Source: Cunninghamia lanceolata (lineage: Eukaryota; Streptophyta; Pinopsida; Cupressales; Cupressaceae). From it: a stretch of DNA of 64,000 nt. The stretch is from positions 5,580,001 through 5,644,000 of the forward strand of contig BSBN01000334.1 in the NCBI GenBank assembly GCA_027924645.1. Direction: 5' to 3'. Of the stretch, positions 11,666 to 24,054 are shown piece after piece. Made by a program: the position numbers and the translations under genes. The number at the start of each line of letters is the position of its first letter. Position 1 is the first letter of the stretch. The notes below the pieces were generated by a model. It searched no databases and was not told the origin of the DNA. It was given only the letters and a program-made list of their open reading frames with translations.

Positions 11666-12514
11666 GTTGTTACTAAGTTTCCAGTTATATCACCAAACAT
11701 GAGGTAGCTTGTAGTAGGACCTATGAGTTGTGGGTTGTGAGAAAGTGCTTCCAAGAGTAGCCCCATGAGGTAGGGGTAGAGGTGGAGGTAGATATCAGAG
11801 CAATAGTTCCTGAGTGTGTGGATATATCATCAAACATGAGGTAGTTTGCACCAAGACCTAAGGATGGAATTGTGAGGAGGAAGTCCTTAAGCATGTAAAC
11901 ATAACCACCGATGTGAGGTAGTTTGCACCTAGGCTTGTCGAATGGGATTGAGTAGAAAATAAGGAGAAATTGTATTTGCTATGTACAAATAGATTGTCAA
12001 ACAATGATAGAGTTTGTACCTTGAAGTGGACTTGAAAGTAGAAGCAGAAGCACCAATTTGAGGTAGCTTCAATGCACTAATTGATGTAGGGAAGATCAAA
12101 GTAAGTGACATGAACTTAAGTATTTCCTCTATTTGATATTACAAAAGAAAGAAAATGAATGGGATGAATATGAGACCAAGAGTCTATATTGTCCAGTTAG
12201 AAAAAAAACAATTGATTTCTATGGACTTCAGAAGCAAATGATATGTATAAGAGAATTGGCATGTATAGTTGATGAGCTAATGGAAGAGACCGTTGGAAAT
12301 TAATTGAAAGAAAGAACAATGTTAGAAAAGAGGAGAAGAAGATTAGAGGAAAGAATAAGATCGCAAATATGAGAGAGGTGTTGCAAAATAGGATGATGGA
12401 TCTCAAGAACAAGGTGGCAATACTACAACTAGTTAGAAATAAAACTAGAAATTCAGAGTTCAATTTAGAGGAACTTGAAGAGAAAAGCCAGAGTTCTATC
12501 GAAGGGTAGCAACT

Positions 12515-13666
12515 TTGAGTAGTGCCTTGGAAGGTGATAGAGGTAACGTATTTGGTTACAAATTTGAAGATGAAGATGTGATTGAAGACATGCCTAAAGA
12601 AGGTGAAGGTATAAAAGAATTGGAAGTTTCTATGACAATCCAAGAGGATTCTCAAGATATGGAAACTTATATAATGGATGTTGAGGTCATATGTTTGATG
12701 AAGGATTTGGGGAAGATCAAGAAGATCTCCTACTCAAAGAGGAGATGAGAAAGATAGATATCTTATTTGAGGGTCAAATGTCAAATGAATGTGATAAGGG
12801 AATAGAGAAGTTGTAGATGGGAGAAGATAAGTCCCATGATTATGCTAACATTGTTTTTCTTGTAGGTAAAAGAGAAGGTTCAATACAATGTCATGTAGAT
12901 CTGACATTGAATATGAGACCCTCATGCAAGAGGATGAAGTAGTAGAAAACATTGCATATCAACATGTCTTGTAGAAGGCATGGAAGATGAGAGAATCCTT
13001 GTGTTGAAGGATCAAGAGGAAGTTGAAGAGAACGATGTGGAGGAGGAAGTGGATAGGAAGGAGTCCCATGTTTCTTTTGGTAAAAATTTGTTTGTAGATG
13101 ATTCTTTGTGTGTAGGTAAGGAAGATAAAGATGAAGAGGTTCTTTATGATGAAGTTGAAGAAGTTGCAGCAGTATGTTTGGATGAAAGCATGGAAGAAGA
13201 GGAGAAAAATGGAGAAGAGAAATTTGTTGCAGTATTGGATGAAGATAGAAGGGTTCCAAAAATGAGCATTGAGGAGATTGTATAGACTACAGGAGCAATT
13301 ATGAGTAAAGATGTAGCAGTTGAGGATATTGTAGTTGAAATAAAGTATGCAGTGATGTCTAAGGATCAAGTGTTCGATGAGGAACCGAATGAAGACCAAG
13401 AGTTTCTCAAGGAAGAGATTGTGGAGGTAGAGAAGTTGTTTAGAGCAACAACAGAGATAGTAGCATTCAATAGTGAGGAAGAGGATGTTGTGACAAAAGA
13501 AGTCATCAAGGTAAAATCTGATTTTTATGAGTTTTTTAGTGTTGAATTAGCAAAGGATTTGCATTTTGAAATGAATAAAGAGTTAGAGAAGAAAAAGTAT
13601 TGTGTAGATACAAAGTGGGATACAAGTGTATTCTTGCAGGTAGAGGTTGTAGAGGAAGCTACATGA
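12515..13666 (+). pseudogene. Acidic Glu/Asp/Val-rich reading frame inside J
   Basis: Open blocks at 12515-12748, 12980-13285 and 13301-13666 lie in the same frame, parted by stops and at least one frameshift around 12750. The predicted chain is strongly acidic with Lys clusters, for example EEVEENDVEEEVDRKES and EEEEKNGEEKF. It has no metal-binding, protease or polymerase motif. I do not recognise it. Position suggests the element's only protein, but a captured host fragment or a repeat-driven open frame is equally possible. The Leu/Phe/His-rich frames on the other strand are its shadow. Confidence 0.45.
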
Positions 13667-14011
13667 GAGATCTGGTGGAGGTGGGTGGCCTGTGGTGGGT
13701 TGCATCCCACAAAAGAGGAGAAATAAAGAGTTAGTAGTTGTAAGAAGAGAAGAGAGAGACATTAGTGGAGGTGGTTGGTATATGGTGGATGCATGTCCAT
13801 GAGAGGAGAGAAGAATGAAGTGTAACTTTGTTTGAGGAGAGTGAAGCTTGTTCTAGTAAGATGCTGGAAAAAGAGGAAAAATATATAACATTTTTGTGCA
13901 CACATTTCATCGATGGAGTTCACTATAGATTGCTTGCAATTTGAAAGGATTGTCCTACCATTCAACTCCACATTTGTGAGTATATGCTTACAAATGTCTT
14001 ACCTTGTGTGT

Positions 14012-15058
14012 TGTATGTAGGAGCATCCAACACCTTTCAAGGAATGTTGGTTATGACACCAGAGTGGCAACGAGCAATATGGGTAATTTATGTGTGGTGC
14101 CTATATTGGTGTCAATTTTCTTCAATTGTAACTATTGTTGCCCACTACCTTCTTGATGATTTAATGAAAAGGATTTGCAGATTTGACTTATATCATTCCC
14201 AAAATAGAGGGAAGAATTTTTATTAAATCCTTCTGGTGGTAGAAAATCTTATCTAAATGCCAAGTTTGAAATATGGAACAATCTAAATGCTTTGATTTGG
14301 GTATAGTGCCTATTTTAGGCAACTATTCATTATTAAATATGATAATTAAATAGAGGCGCGGAGAAAAAAAAGAGAGGGGTGTTAAAGGATTTGATGGAGC
14401 TCCTAAAATTTTATCATCATTAAAAATGAAAGAGCCATTAAAAATTGCACATCTTTTATTTGAAAGAGCCCCTTAATGAGGCATTGAGTATGTAGAAGGA
14501 ATCCAAATATAAAATTTATTTCAATGCAGAAATTAAGGACTAAAGCACCACTTCAAGGGAGATTTTCCTTTTAATAATTTTTGGAAGAGATGGGAGACAT
14601 GGGAAGAAGTAGAAATGTTGTTTGAAGGCATCGTAAATTAGGGGAAAAATCTTCTAAAAAAGGAAGAGATTGCCCAAAACGAAAGTAGGAGAACTTGAGT
14701 TGGAAGATGGTGCATCATATTAAGGCTAAAGGTATGCTAAGTATATGTTGTAGATTGGGAGCAGAGGATTTCAGTGGTTTGAGTGAGAAACCAGCACATG
14801 AGAGGGGCATAAAAAAGAATATAGAATAAAGACAAAGAAGATTTTTCTCATGGAGGGGCCATGATGGCCATAACTATAATGTTAATGCAAATTTATGTAA
14901 CATGTTGATGTAATTGTTTACTAGTTTAACTTCAATAAAATGAGGCAAGTGAATTGTGTTTCATTTTATTATGTTATGTGAGTCTGTTTGAGAGCAGAGA
15001 GTCTCTGCATAAAATGTTTTGAGTTATGTATATGAGGGAGAATTTTTTCATTACATCT
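14012..15058 (+). repeat. 3' LTR of J
   Basis: Homologous to 9429-10381 plus 11618-11650. It carries the undisturbed target of the solo LTR. It ends ATTACATCT where the 5' copy ends ACTACATCA, so the terminal CA is mutated. Confidence 0.62.
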
Positions 15059-16350
15059 AAGCTTTCCATTACTTTCCCTCATTTTTCTCATGAACTTTGC
15101 AAATGTGGTGCAAAGGTTCTCAGATTTTAAAAAATGGAAAGCAATGTACTTTCCTCTTTCTCACTCTTGACATGCCTCGACATCTACAATTTTCCTTAAC
15201 ATTTTGATAACATTGATTTTGAAATATTTTGAAACTGTTGACAACTGAAATGATGTGGAAATATTTGACTAGAGTCTCGTCACTACTTACATTTGGAGAA
15301 TCATGTGCACTTGCAAATTTGATTTAATTAGAAGGCTTCTAGTAAACATTATAAGAAATTTTATTTCAATTTTTTGGATCATACTCTATCATCCATCATC
15401 AACATTTTTCCCATTTTGATAATCAATCACATAATGTGACCTAAAACATTGATACAAATATTCTCACACAAATTCTCTTAGAATCATTATAATTTATGTT
15501 TTAGATTGTTTAATGGATGCTTACATAGAGTTTATTGTAGGGACTGACATCTAAACTTCATCCCTTTTTCATCACTAAAAGTAGCTTCAGGGAGCCATAC
15601 CTATAAAGGAAATTTAACAGAAAATATTTTAATATTAGCTGCTCCAAAGGAGGGCTATTGTAATAGTTTTTCATTACATCATGACTATATCAACATACCT
15701 ATTTAACACTTTATATTCATCTACATCTTTCTACCTTAAACCTACTATGCTTGGACTTACGAAAAATGGCAAGCATTATACTTAATTACAAATAGTGCCC
15801 TACTATACAAAACAAGGAATCACCTATATGTCGATAGCACTTAGCTGCTACCTGCACTATCCACATTAGCCATCACCACCTTCTGCTAGTAAGCTTACCT
15901 CCATAACTACGTCCATCTAATCTACCTCCTTGTTGGGTTCGATCCACATCACCTCCTTTAGAAAGCTAATCCCCAACTTAATCACCCATCAATGATTGGT
16001 TTCATTTCCTTCAACCTCTAGAATGATAAATAGGAACCACGGGCCTGAGTATACTAGAATTATTTTTATCCATCTCTTAGCACGTGTATTGAGACATAGA
16101 CCTAGAATAGCCTCTTCAATTATCTACATCATTCCCCCCTCCATCTTGCTTTGATCAATATGTTAATAATGGTTTTAATCACCTTATTCTCTTCTCTTGC
16201 ATATAGAAAGATTGCTAAAAACATAGAAGCATAATCAAAGCTACCACGGTATCGAATCTATTTCTAGAAAGGCCTCCCTAAGCACCATATTGATGTCATG
16301 AAGTACCATCCCAAATCTTGACCAGAAGTCTTTCTTCAGCCTTTTCTCTC
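15059..16350. other. Non-LTR stretch between J and A
   Basis: The first roughly 90 bases are open on the minus strand in phase with the GRAS-like pseudogene and may be its N-terminal part. The remainder shows no recognisable gene. The last part, up to the TAAAT at 16351-16355, is continuous with the sequence resuming at 60104 once element A is removed. Confidence 0.45.
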
Positions 16351-16355
16351 TAAAT

Positions 16356-17924
16356 TGTTGAATGCACAAAACAACTAAGAGGGGGACTGAATCAGTTGTA
16401 ACTTAAAAACTTCATAACCCTCACACACATTTAGATCCACATTAATTCAATTAATCCCTTAAACTGGTACGATAATTAAGCATGAAAGAAAATAACAGAA
16501 ACTGAATCAAATCAACACCATACATAATAGAACCCCTGATTTACTTGGAAAAACTAACAAGGGAAAAACCATGGTGAGGATTCGTTCACAATATAAAATA
16601 ATATCAACACTAGAATACAATAGGGCTCACTTCTAGAAGACACACTGCCAAAGGGCTCACTATCCAAAAGAAAGAAAGGCTCACTGCCAGAATAGAAAAG
16701 AAGATAGAGAAGATTGTTACAAGGAGAAAACTATCTCAATATAATAGAGAGGTCCACTACAACACCATCAACACCTGTGCAGTCTCACTAAGGAATTGTA
16801 GACACCTTCTGCTCACGACATCTAGTAATCTAAAGCATGAAGGCTCGCACTGCACTGCACAAATTCATACTCTATAATTCACATCACACACATCATACTC
16901 TCTTAACTTACCATCCTTCAATAGTTTAGCATTAATTTATACCATCTTCAATCTTAAAAACATTTTCCAAGGGTGGAAAAGCACCTTAATCATGTAAAGT
17001 CAAATTAGGTTGGAACCAAAACATTCATGTGGTGGAAAGGAACAAAGGTGGACCACAACACACCTTATCTTGGACCTAAATCCATCCATACATGCCACAC
17101 CACACTTCCACATATATCTAAGAAACTCCACAATTTGTGTAAAGACCCAAGGTTGGTTGAACCTATGTTAACACCATAAACAATTTTGTACATGCTTCCT
17201 CAAAACCAAAGATGAATCACCGAACACACACCATGCTTGAACACAGTCTAGAGTATTCCAAAAACATCTTTAAATCCAACAAATTTCTTTCCACCAACTT
17301 TCAGCTGCTGAACAGACTTGTCCTATTTACCTAGTATGCTCAAATATCTTTGTTATGCACTATAACTCAAGAAATCAACTTGTGGAGCACCAAACCAAGA
17401 ACAAATTCAACTAAAGGTAGATGTGAACCTTATAAACACACATCCTAAACTACAAGTCCTTAAACCACTTTGTGGAGAAATGTGGAGCAAAAATTTTTAT
17501 CCTAGACACCTTTGCAATACACAGTTCACATACTAGTGAACACATCTTCCTCTGCACATCGATCCAACACACCAAATTTTGAATGTAGCACCTCTAAACA
17601 CCTATAATGAACATGTCCAAATCACATAAATAAATCTTCAATATAAAAGAAATGCATAGAAAAACCAGAACACCACTTTGTATGTGAAAACATTTTTCTA
17701 ACACATTATTTCCTCTTATTATTCAAATTTTCTCAAAAGCATTTGCAAACCAAGCACCATAAACATATCACCATCTTCAGCACTTCCTCATCATTAGAGA
17801 CAACATCCACTCAACAACCAACTTCTTATGTTCTTGCAAAAAACTCTTACTCATACAGTTGACACCAATGACAACACAAACTTGTTGACACCAATGACAA
17901 CATGGACTGCACATACTTGCAACA
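16356..17924 (-). repeat. 3' LTR of copia A (1,569 bp)
   Basis: Bounded by TGTTG at 16356 (this is the complement of the CAACA end) and GCAACA at 17924, next to the polypurine tract. A minus-strand TATA-like GGTATAAATT lies near 16934-16943. GGCTCACTGCC repeats occur at about 16625-16695. About 175 bp around 17490-17663 are absent from the 5' LTR copy. Confidence 0.88.
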
Positions 17925-18240
17925 ATCTTCCCCTTTGTCATTGATGGCAACACATGATGTGAAAAACAATCAACATGATAGCATCCTCAATACTATGCTT
18001 CATACCAACTCTTTTCCTTTCTCTTTTTCTCACCCTTGGCTTACTACATTCTTCTTGACAACTGACTCTTTCCTTTTTAACATTGATCTCTCTCCCCCTT
18101 TAACATCAATGGCAAAGAGTGACAGATCTCTCCTTCATTCTCTCCTTTAAGTATTGCTTGTACCTACTCTACATACTCCTCCTTAGGAACACATAATAGC
18201 TCACATTAACATTTACTCCCCCTCACTGTAACAACTAACA
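17925..18240 (-). promoter_or_regulatory. Polypurine tract and upstream PPT-like copies of A
   Basis: On the minus strand the tract AAAGGGGAAGAT abuts the LTR. Further A/G-rich copies (AAAGGGGGAGAG near 18090-18102, GAGGGGGAGT near 18207-18217) lie upstream, each after an ATTGATG(T)-type phrase. The same arrangement is seen in H and B. Confidence 0.65.
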
Positions 18241-18344
18241 AAGCTTCTACCTACTCTTCCTTAAAGGTAGCCTCTAACATTAGTCCATAATAGAGAATGA
18301 ATCTTGAAATTCATAGGACTGATGTATATCCTTATGCATCTAGT

Positions 18345-19223
18345 TCAAACAAGGAGAGTTAGTAACCCCTAACTTCTCCTAGAGATACTCAAAAGTATCC
18401 TTAGGAAGAGCCTTAGTGAATATATTAGCAATTTCATCCTTCATAGGCACATACTCAAGCTTCACTTCATTCTCTATAACCTTCCCTTTCAAAAAGTGAT
18501 ACTGGATTGAGATTTGTTTTGTCCTAGAGTGTATCACCAGATTCTTTAAAATTTTAATAGCACTTGTATTATCATAGAAGATAGGAATTGGTTCACCATA
18601 TACAACTCTAATATCCTTCAAGGTTTGCCCCATCTACAACACTTGTGTGCAACAAGATGCTTCTATAATGTATTCTACCTCTGCATTAGATAAAGATATT
18701 GAATCTTGCTTCTTACTTAGCCATGACACCAATCTGCATCCAAGAAAGAATCCACCACCACTTGTAATTTTCCTATCATCCACACAACCAGCCCAATCTA
18801 CATCTATATAAGCACTTAGAGTAAATTTAGTATCCTTTGGATACCACAAGCCATGATCCAGAGTTCCCTTTAAATATCTAAATATCCTCTTCACTGCTGC
18901 AACATGTGACTCTCTAGGATCTTCTTGAAATCTAGCCATAAGACAAACTGCATGCATGATATATAGTCTAGTAGCATTTAGATATAGCAATCCTCCAATT
19001 GTTGATCTATATCTACTCTTATTAGCCTTAGGAGTTCCATCATTCTTTCTCAACTTGCTACTAGTAACCATAGGTATACAAACTAGTTTAGAATCTTCCA
19101 TTCTAAACTTCTTTAACATTTCCTTGACATACTTTGATTATCAAATGAAAATACTTTTATCTATCTGATTGATCTATAATCCAAGGAATAATTTCATTTC
19201 CCCACACATTGACATTTCAAATT
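18345..19223 (-). pseudogene. Copia A: RT C-terminal part and RNase H
   Basis: The minus strand shows the connection region (KKFRMEDSKLVCIPM, RYRSTIGGLLYLNATR), then RNase H motifs SAYIDVDWAGCVDDRKITSG, SLSNAEVEYI and IFYDNTSAIKILKN, ending TKALPKDTFEYL. The RNase H acidic residues (the D of DVDWAG, the E of AEVEY and the D of YDN) are present. A stop (HLVEAS-type junction near 18634) and others break it. The upstream part of RT is separated by the solo LTR E2. Confidence 0.85.
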
Positions 19224-19228
19224 CTTTC

Positions 19229-20886
19229 TGATGCAGAGTGGGACGCAACAGAGGCTAACTAACAGGAAGGAGTAGCCAACAATACAAACAGCATGATAAA
19301 ATTCTCTATCGGCTGAACATCATCATCATATTTCCTAGAGACACCAACAGCATCATCACATTTCAACAGTATCATCATATTTCAGATGATCGCAAATATC
19401 CTCCTGTCGACTACTATTTACCTCCTCCGTTTGTCGCCTATCATCATCATCATCATGATCAACGGGCGCAAACATCCTCCGGTTGCACTGTTCATCGGGT
19501 GCCAAATACAAGCGGCATCATCATGATATTCAATATCACCTTCGTCAGCAGGATATCCAAATATCCGGTTGCTCCAAATATCCTGATGACGTTGCACTTC
19601 AACAACTTGCCTTCGATGCTCCACTGCCCGACGATACAAGCAACAACATCATGATATTGTTCATCCGGTTCCTCGAAACCTCCTGATGATGCTAATACAA
19701 CTTCCTGCCTACGCCGATACCTTACCACTTAGTGACAACAGGATAAACTCGCATTGAGGGATTCCTTAATATCCTGATGACGATGACGTCATATCCTGAT
19801 GACGATGACGTCACACATCATCCTGATGAACTCTTCAACACTTAGCCAAAAAAACTTAACTTTCACACCCGCATCCGTTAGCGATATGCGGATGATGAAC
19901 TTCCCCGAGAGATGATCCTGACTACGATATATACACTGAGTATATATCCAACTCAAAACATCATGATGCACTTGCAACATGCAAACTTCAACAACTTCAT
20001 GACCCGATCCTGATGGCGATGGATCCGCAGATGATGATGCGGCTCGTTCCGACTGGAAACGCACATGCAGACTCCTGTGTATCCTTCCACTGCATGTAAG
20101 CACTCCGAACCGCTCTATTTCACAAAGATCATGTGACGACCGGGCCGGATCACCTTCAAACCAAAATCTAACAACTTATCTTCTAGACCTAGCACATGAG
20201 GATGCTAGGCTGATTCACAGCATGCTCCTAACTGATCTCCTGAACAATGCAATGCATAAACAGAAAACACAAATGCAAACTAAACTATGATACAGGACCA
20301 TTCCACCGATTTGCAGGATCAACCGGTGGAAGGGTTGAAAGTGCCCATTAACTTGCAAACAGAAAAGGAAATCAACACAGATACAACTGATCAACTCAAA
20401 TACTGCAAAAGATGAGATCTTATTCAATTGAGATTCAAATGTCCTGCTTTTACAATTCTACTTCACAATATCTGGACTGATCACCAGTACAGCATATCAC
20501 CAGTACTACTCTCCTGAACATAACAACTATCAAAATCAAAATGAACTGTCAATATGAACTACCCATATATCTAAACCCTAACAGATCGAAGGTATATATC
20601 ACAAATCCTTCGAGTACTACCAACTTCACTTCCCAGCGGCTGGGAGCTTCCAAGCGGCTGGGAGAGAGGACAACTTAGACTATCTTATCCCGATCTCTAA
20701 CTGCCTACACATACTCCTAGGCTGAACTAATACATAGCATCGGTCCAATGGACCTTATTACATGATAAAGTCAAACATACTAAAAATAGACTATCCTGTC
20801 ATCATGCTGATAACTATCCTATATCCTGATCATGTATGTCATCATGCGGACCTATATCCTGATCATGTGCGGGTGCTCCTGCACCA
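19229..20886 (-). mobile_element. Solo LTR E2 (1,658 bp) inside copia A
   Basis: Flanked by perfect CTTTC (19224-19228 and 20887-20891). Read on the minus strand it starts TGGTGCAGGAGCACC and matches E1 (27201-28840) over its length. It carries the tandem CGTCATCAGGATATGACGTC region near 19775-19815 and the CCATTCCACCG-type hairpin near 20300-20335. It interrupts the RT just after the catalytic YVDD. Confidence 0.9.
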
Positions 20887-20891
20887 CTTTC

Positions 20892-21520
20892 TACATTTCA
20901 TCTATAAAACTCTTACACGTCTTCATTTCCTCCAAATATTATATCATCCACATACACTTCCACAATTAGAACTTGATCTTCTTCTACTTTTATGTATAGA
21001 TTGCTATCTGCGGTACCTTTATTGAATCCTTTTTGTAATAAGTACATGTCTAACCTTGCATACCAAGGTCGAGGGGCTTGCTTCAATCCATATAGTGCCT
21101 TCTTCAATCTGCAAACCATATCTGATTTATCTAATAACTGAAATCCATCTAGTTGTTCTATGTATACTTCTTCCAATTCACCATTTGATATACTTTGAAA
21201 TCCTTATGTGCTGCAAAAGCCAAAACTATCTTGATGGCCTCCATTCTTGCCACTGGAGCATATGCTTCATCATATTCTATTGCTTCTACTTGTGAGTATC
21301 CATTACACACAAGCCTTGCCTTGTTTCTTACTAATTCTCCATTCTCATTCAGTTTGTTCTAGAATACCCACTTAGTTCCAATCACATTTTTGTTTGTTGG
21401 TCTTAGGACAAGTTCCCAAGTTTAATTCTTTTCAATTTACAATAGTTCTTCTTCCATAACCTTCATCTGATACTCATCCTTGCATGCTTCAATCACTTTT
21501 TTTGGTTCAAATTTAAAAAG
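20892..21520 (-). pseudogene. Copia A: reverse transcriptase, catalytic part
   Basis: On the minus strand the block at 21176-20913 reads [34 protein letters not shown] and [13 protein letters not shown]. These are the fingers/palm motifs and the YVDD active site of copia RT. Weaker similarity (KWVF- and NKARLVC-like) extends to about 21420. The frame stops soon after YVDD, then E2 follows. Confidence 0.85.
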
Positions 21521-21779
21521 TAAACATAGATTTACCTATTCTTTAGCAACTTTCCTTCTTTTTAGCACACCTTTGCTCTTATTACCAATGATTGTTTCTT
21601 TAGAATGATGCTTGTGCACATACTTGGGAGTTTTAGGAGTCTTTTCTGGAGCTTCTTCCTCTTCAATCTGCACTTCTTTTTCCTTATCTTTTTCTTCTTC
21701 CCTGTAAGACAACTGATCTGATTCATATCCATTTACTTTTGAATTCTTTTGTAGATCTTCAACAAATTTAGCATTTGCA

Positions 21780-22420
21780 CTCTTAGAAATTTTTCTTAGT
21801 CTCCTTTTGTAGCATTAGTAAGCTTTTCTTTTAGTAGAATACCCAAAGAAGATAACTTCATCAGACCTTGCATCAAACTTTTTTAGGTATTCTTCATCCC
21901 TTCTGATATAGAATTTGCTTCCAAATGCTTCGAAGTATTTGATAATAGGAATACTTCCATACCATAGCTCATAAGGAGTCTTTGCATTGCTTGCCCTTTC
22001 TTGCACTTTGTTTAGTATATAATCAGTAGTATGAATTATTTCTTTCCAATAGGCTTCCAGTATATTTACCTCTTTTATCATCATCCTTGCAACTTCTTGA
22101 ACAATCCTATTCTTTCTTTCAACCACTCCATTTTGCTAAGGAGTCCTAGGGGTAGATAAATGCCTCTTTATTCCATGATTCTCACAAAACATTTTAAACT
22201 CATTGGAGGTGAACTCTCCACCTCTGTCAGACCTCAAAAATTTGATCCTCATATTCATTTCATTTTCAACCATTACTTTGAATGGTTTGAACTTATCTAG
22301 GGCTTCTGATTTTTCTTTGAGAAAAGTAACCCATGTCGTTCTAGAATAATCATCAATCGATAGAATGAAATACATGTCACCTTAAAAACTCCTTACTCTG
22401 GTAGGACCACAAAGATCTTT
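21780..22420 (-). pseudogene. Copia A: integrase
   Basis: 22375-22136 reads MYFILSIDDYSRTTWV, KFLRSDRGGEFTSNEF and HGIKRHLSTPRTP. It continues at 22126-21815 with VERKNRIVQEVARMM, TPYELWYGSIPIIKYFEAFGSK and GYSTKRKAY. The integrase D, D and E residues are all present. A stop replaces the Gln codon of the PQQNG block between the two open parts. Confidence 0.85.
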
Positions 22421-22763
22421 ATGCACCAATTCCAATAGTCTTATAGCAGATACATCCTTTACTTTGATTCTTTCTTTCTTTCCATCCTAACATTCCTTAC
22501 AAACAACATTGATAAGCTTTGTAATATTTGGTAGATCTCTCATAGTTTGAAATGACCTTATTCTTACTAGGCTATCAAAATTGATGTGACACAATCTTCT
22601 ATGTCATATCCAAGTCTCACTAATTTGAGTCATGAAACAATAACCATCACCCCCTTTGACTTCATAAGCATTTTCATCCATCCTCCATCCAGTAGCAGTC
22701 ACATTTTTAGACTCTTTTATGATCTCACAACCACCATCTTGAAACACAAGATTGTATCATTTG

Positions 22764-23996
22764 CTACACATTTATCCAACACTCGAGGTTGTGTTTTAAA
22801 CCATTAATATAAATAACAACATCAATATTATGCTTTCCATAAAAACTAATTAAATATATTCCACATATCTTAGTAGATGTGTCATCACCAAATCTAACTA
22901 GTGCTCCATCGTATTTTTCTTGTCTAACAGACTTACTCTTATCACTGGTCATATGATTGAGCATAGACTATCAATGACCCAGTAGTTCTTTTCCTATCTA
23001 GTATGAAAAGTATACATCAAAATGCCTTCAGCATTAATACTTACTTCTAGTGCCCTTTGATTCACACATTCCTCAGAGTTAGCAGAAATAGTATCATCTT
23101 TTAAATATGTGAATAGACATTTACTATCCTCAACATTTTAATAATCAGATTCATCATCAGATATACTTGCATCTTCTCTAACATAATAGATTTTTCGTAA
23201 AAACCTTACTTTTGTTCTCCCTATTTTTGCTTCTTAACATTCTTTCTAGACATCTTAAAGCATAATGACCTAACTCGCCCCAATTGAAACACTTGAAAGG
23301 AAACTTAACAATACCCTTTTTCACTCTTCTCACAAAGTTATCTTCCATAGTCTTCTCTAATTTACTAGCCTAAAGGGTAGTCTCAAATTTTGTACTACTT
23401 GTACCAAATTATCTCATTTCCAAAGTAGTTAAAGTACCATATAACTAATCACTAGTAAATTGATCCATATTTTACAATTCTTCACTAGTAGAAACTTTAT
23501 GACTATAAGCTTTGGGAAGAGTTCTAAGTACCTTCATTACCACTTCCTTTTTTTCTAGCTCTCCACCAAGACCTTTTATGCTATTGATAACTTCATCCAC
23601 CTTCTGTAAGTAACTTGTGATGTTTTCATCTTCAGACATTCGTATGGTCTCAAACATGATCTTTAGATTCTACATCTTAGCTTGCTTGACCTTACCATCT
23701 CCTTCATAAATACTTTTTAACTTTTCCCAAGTTTCATTAGAAGTTTTTAGATTCATAACCTTTAGCAATTTAGAATTAGTAAAACCACTTAAAATATCAT
23801 TCCTAGCTTAACCATTATTTTCATAGGCCTTGATCTCATAGCAGTACTTGGTCCATTCTTAGGTATAGTATTTGTAGTAACAACAGACTTCTAGATTTCA
23901 TATCCAAGAGCAATCATATAAAATTTCATCCTTAAGTATTTTCCAGAATGCATAGTCTGATCCATCAAATAGGGGAACATCCTTCTTATGCGCCAT
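22764..23996 (-). pseudogene. Copia A: gag and protease region
   Basis: Starts at the ATG of MAHKKDVPLFDGSDYAFWK (23996), followed by the Gag helix block SEDENITSYLQKVDEVINS and VLRTLPKAYSHKV. The zinc knuckle near 23315-23274 reads CFNWGELGHYALRC, so the second Cys is replaced by Trp. The protease/GAG-pre-integrase part at 22964-22764 keeps HMTSDKSKS and DGALVRFGDDTS. Many stops interrupt it. Confidence 0.8.
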
Positions 23997-24040
23997 CCCA
24001 GATCTACCTCAAGTGGTTAAGCTCTCTTCCAAGGAACCTT

Positions 24041-24052
24041 GCTTTGATACCA
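24041..24052 (-). promoter_or_regulatory. Primer binding site of A
   Basis: Minus strand TGGTATCAAAGC, complementary to the 3' end of plant initiator Met-tRNA with one change, two bases from the LTR end. Confidence 0.8.
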
Positions 24053-24054
24053 AT

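Larger units (their letters stand above)
9429..15058 (+). mobile_element. Non-autonomous LTR element J
   Basis: Two copies of a roughly 1.0-kb sequence flank 2.4 kb of DNA. The left copy is 9429-11650 (with a solo LTR inside it) and the right copy 14012-15058. The left copy is followed by a Met-tRNA-like primer site. Flanking pentamers AATCT (9424-9428) and AAGCT (15059-15063) differ at one base and could be the target duplication. Only an acidic, broken reading frame lies inside, with no Gag, RT or integrase motif. J sits in the GRAS-like pseudogene frame. Its exact start is the least certain boundary, since no clear polypurine tract precedes 14012. Confidence 0.62.

Noticed and set aside
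12197..13399. Minus-strand Leu/Phe/His-rich frames up to 150 codons
   Set aside because: Shadows of the purine-rich acidic frame of J on the opposite strand.
18956..20103. Plus- and minus-strand frames in E2 and in the A RT region (for example 19483-19686)
   Set aside because: Fall in solo LTR DNA or on the strand opposite to RT. No motif.
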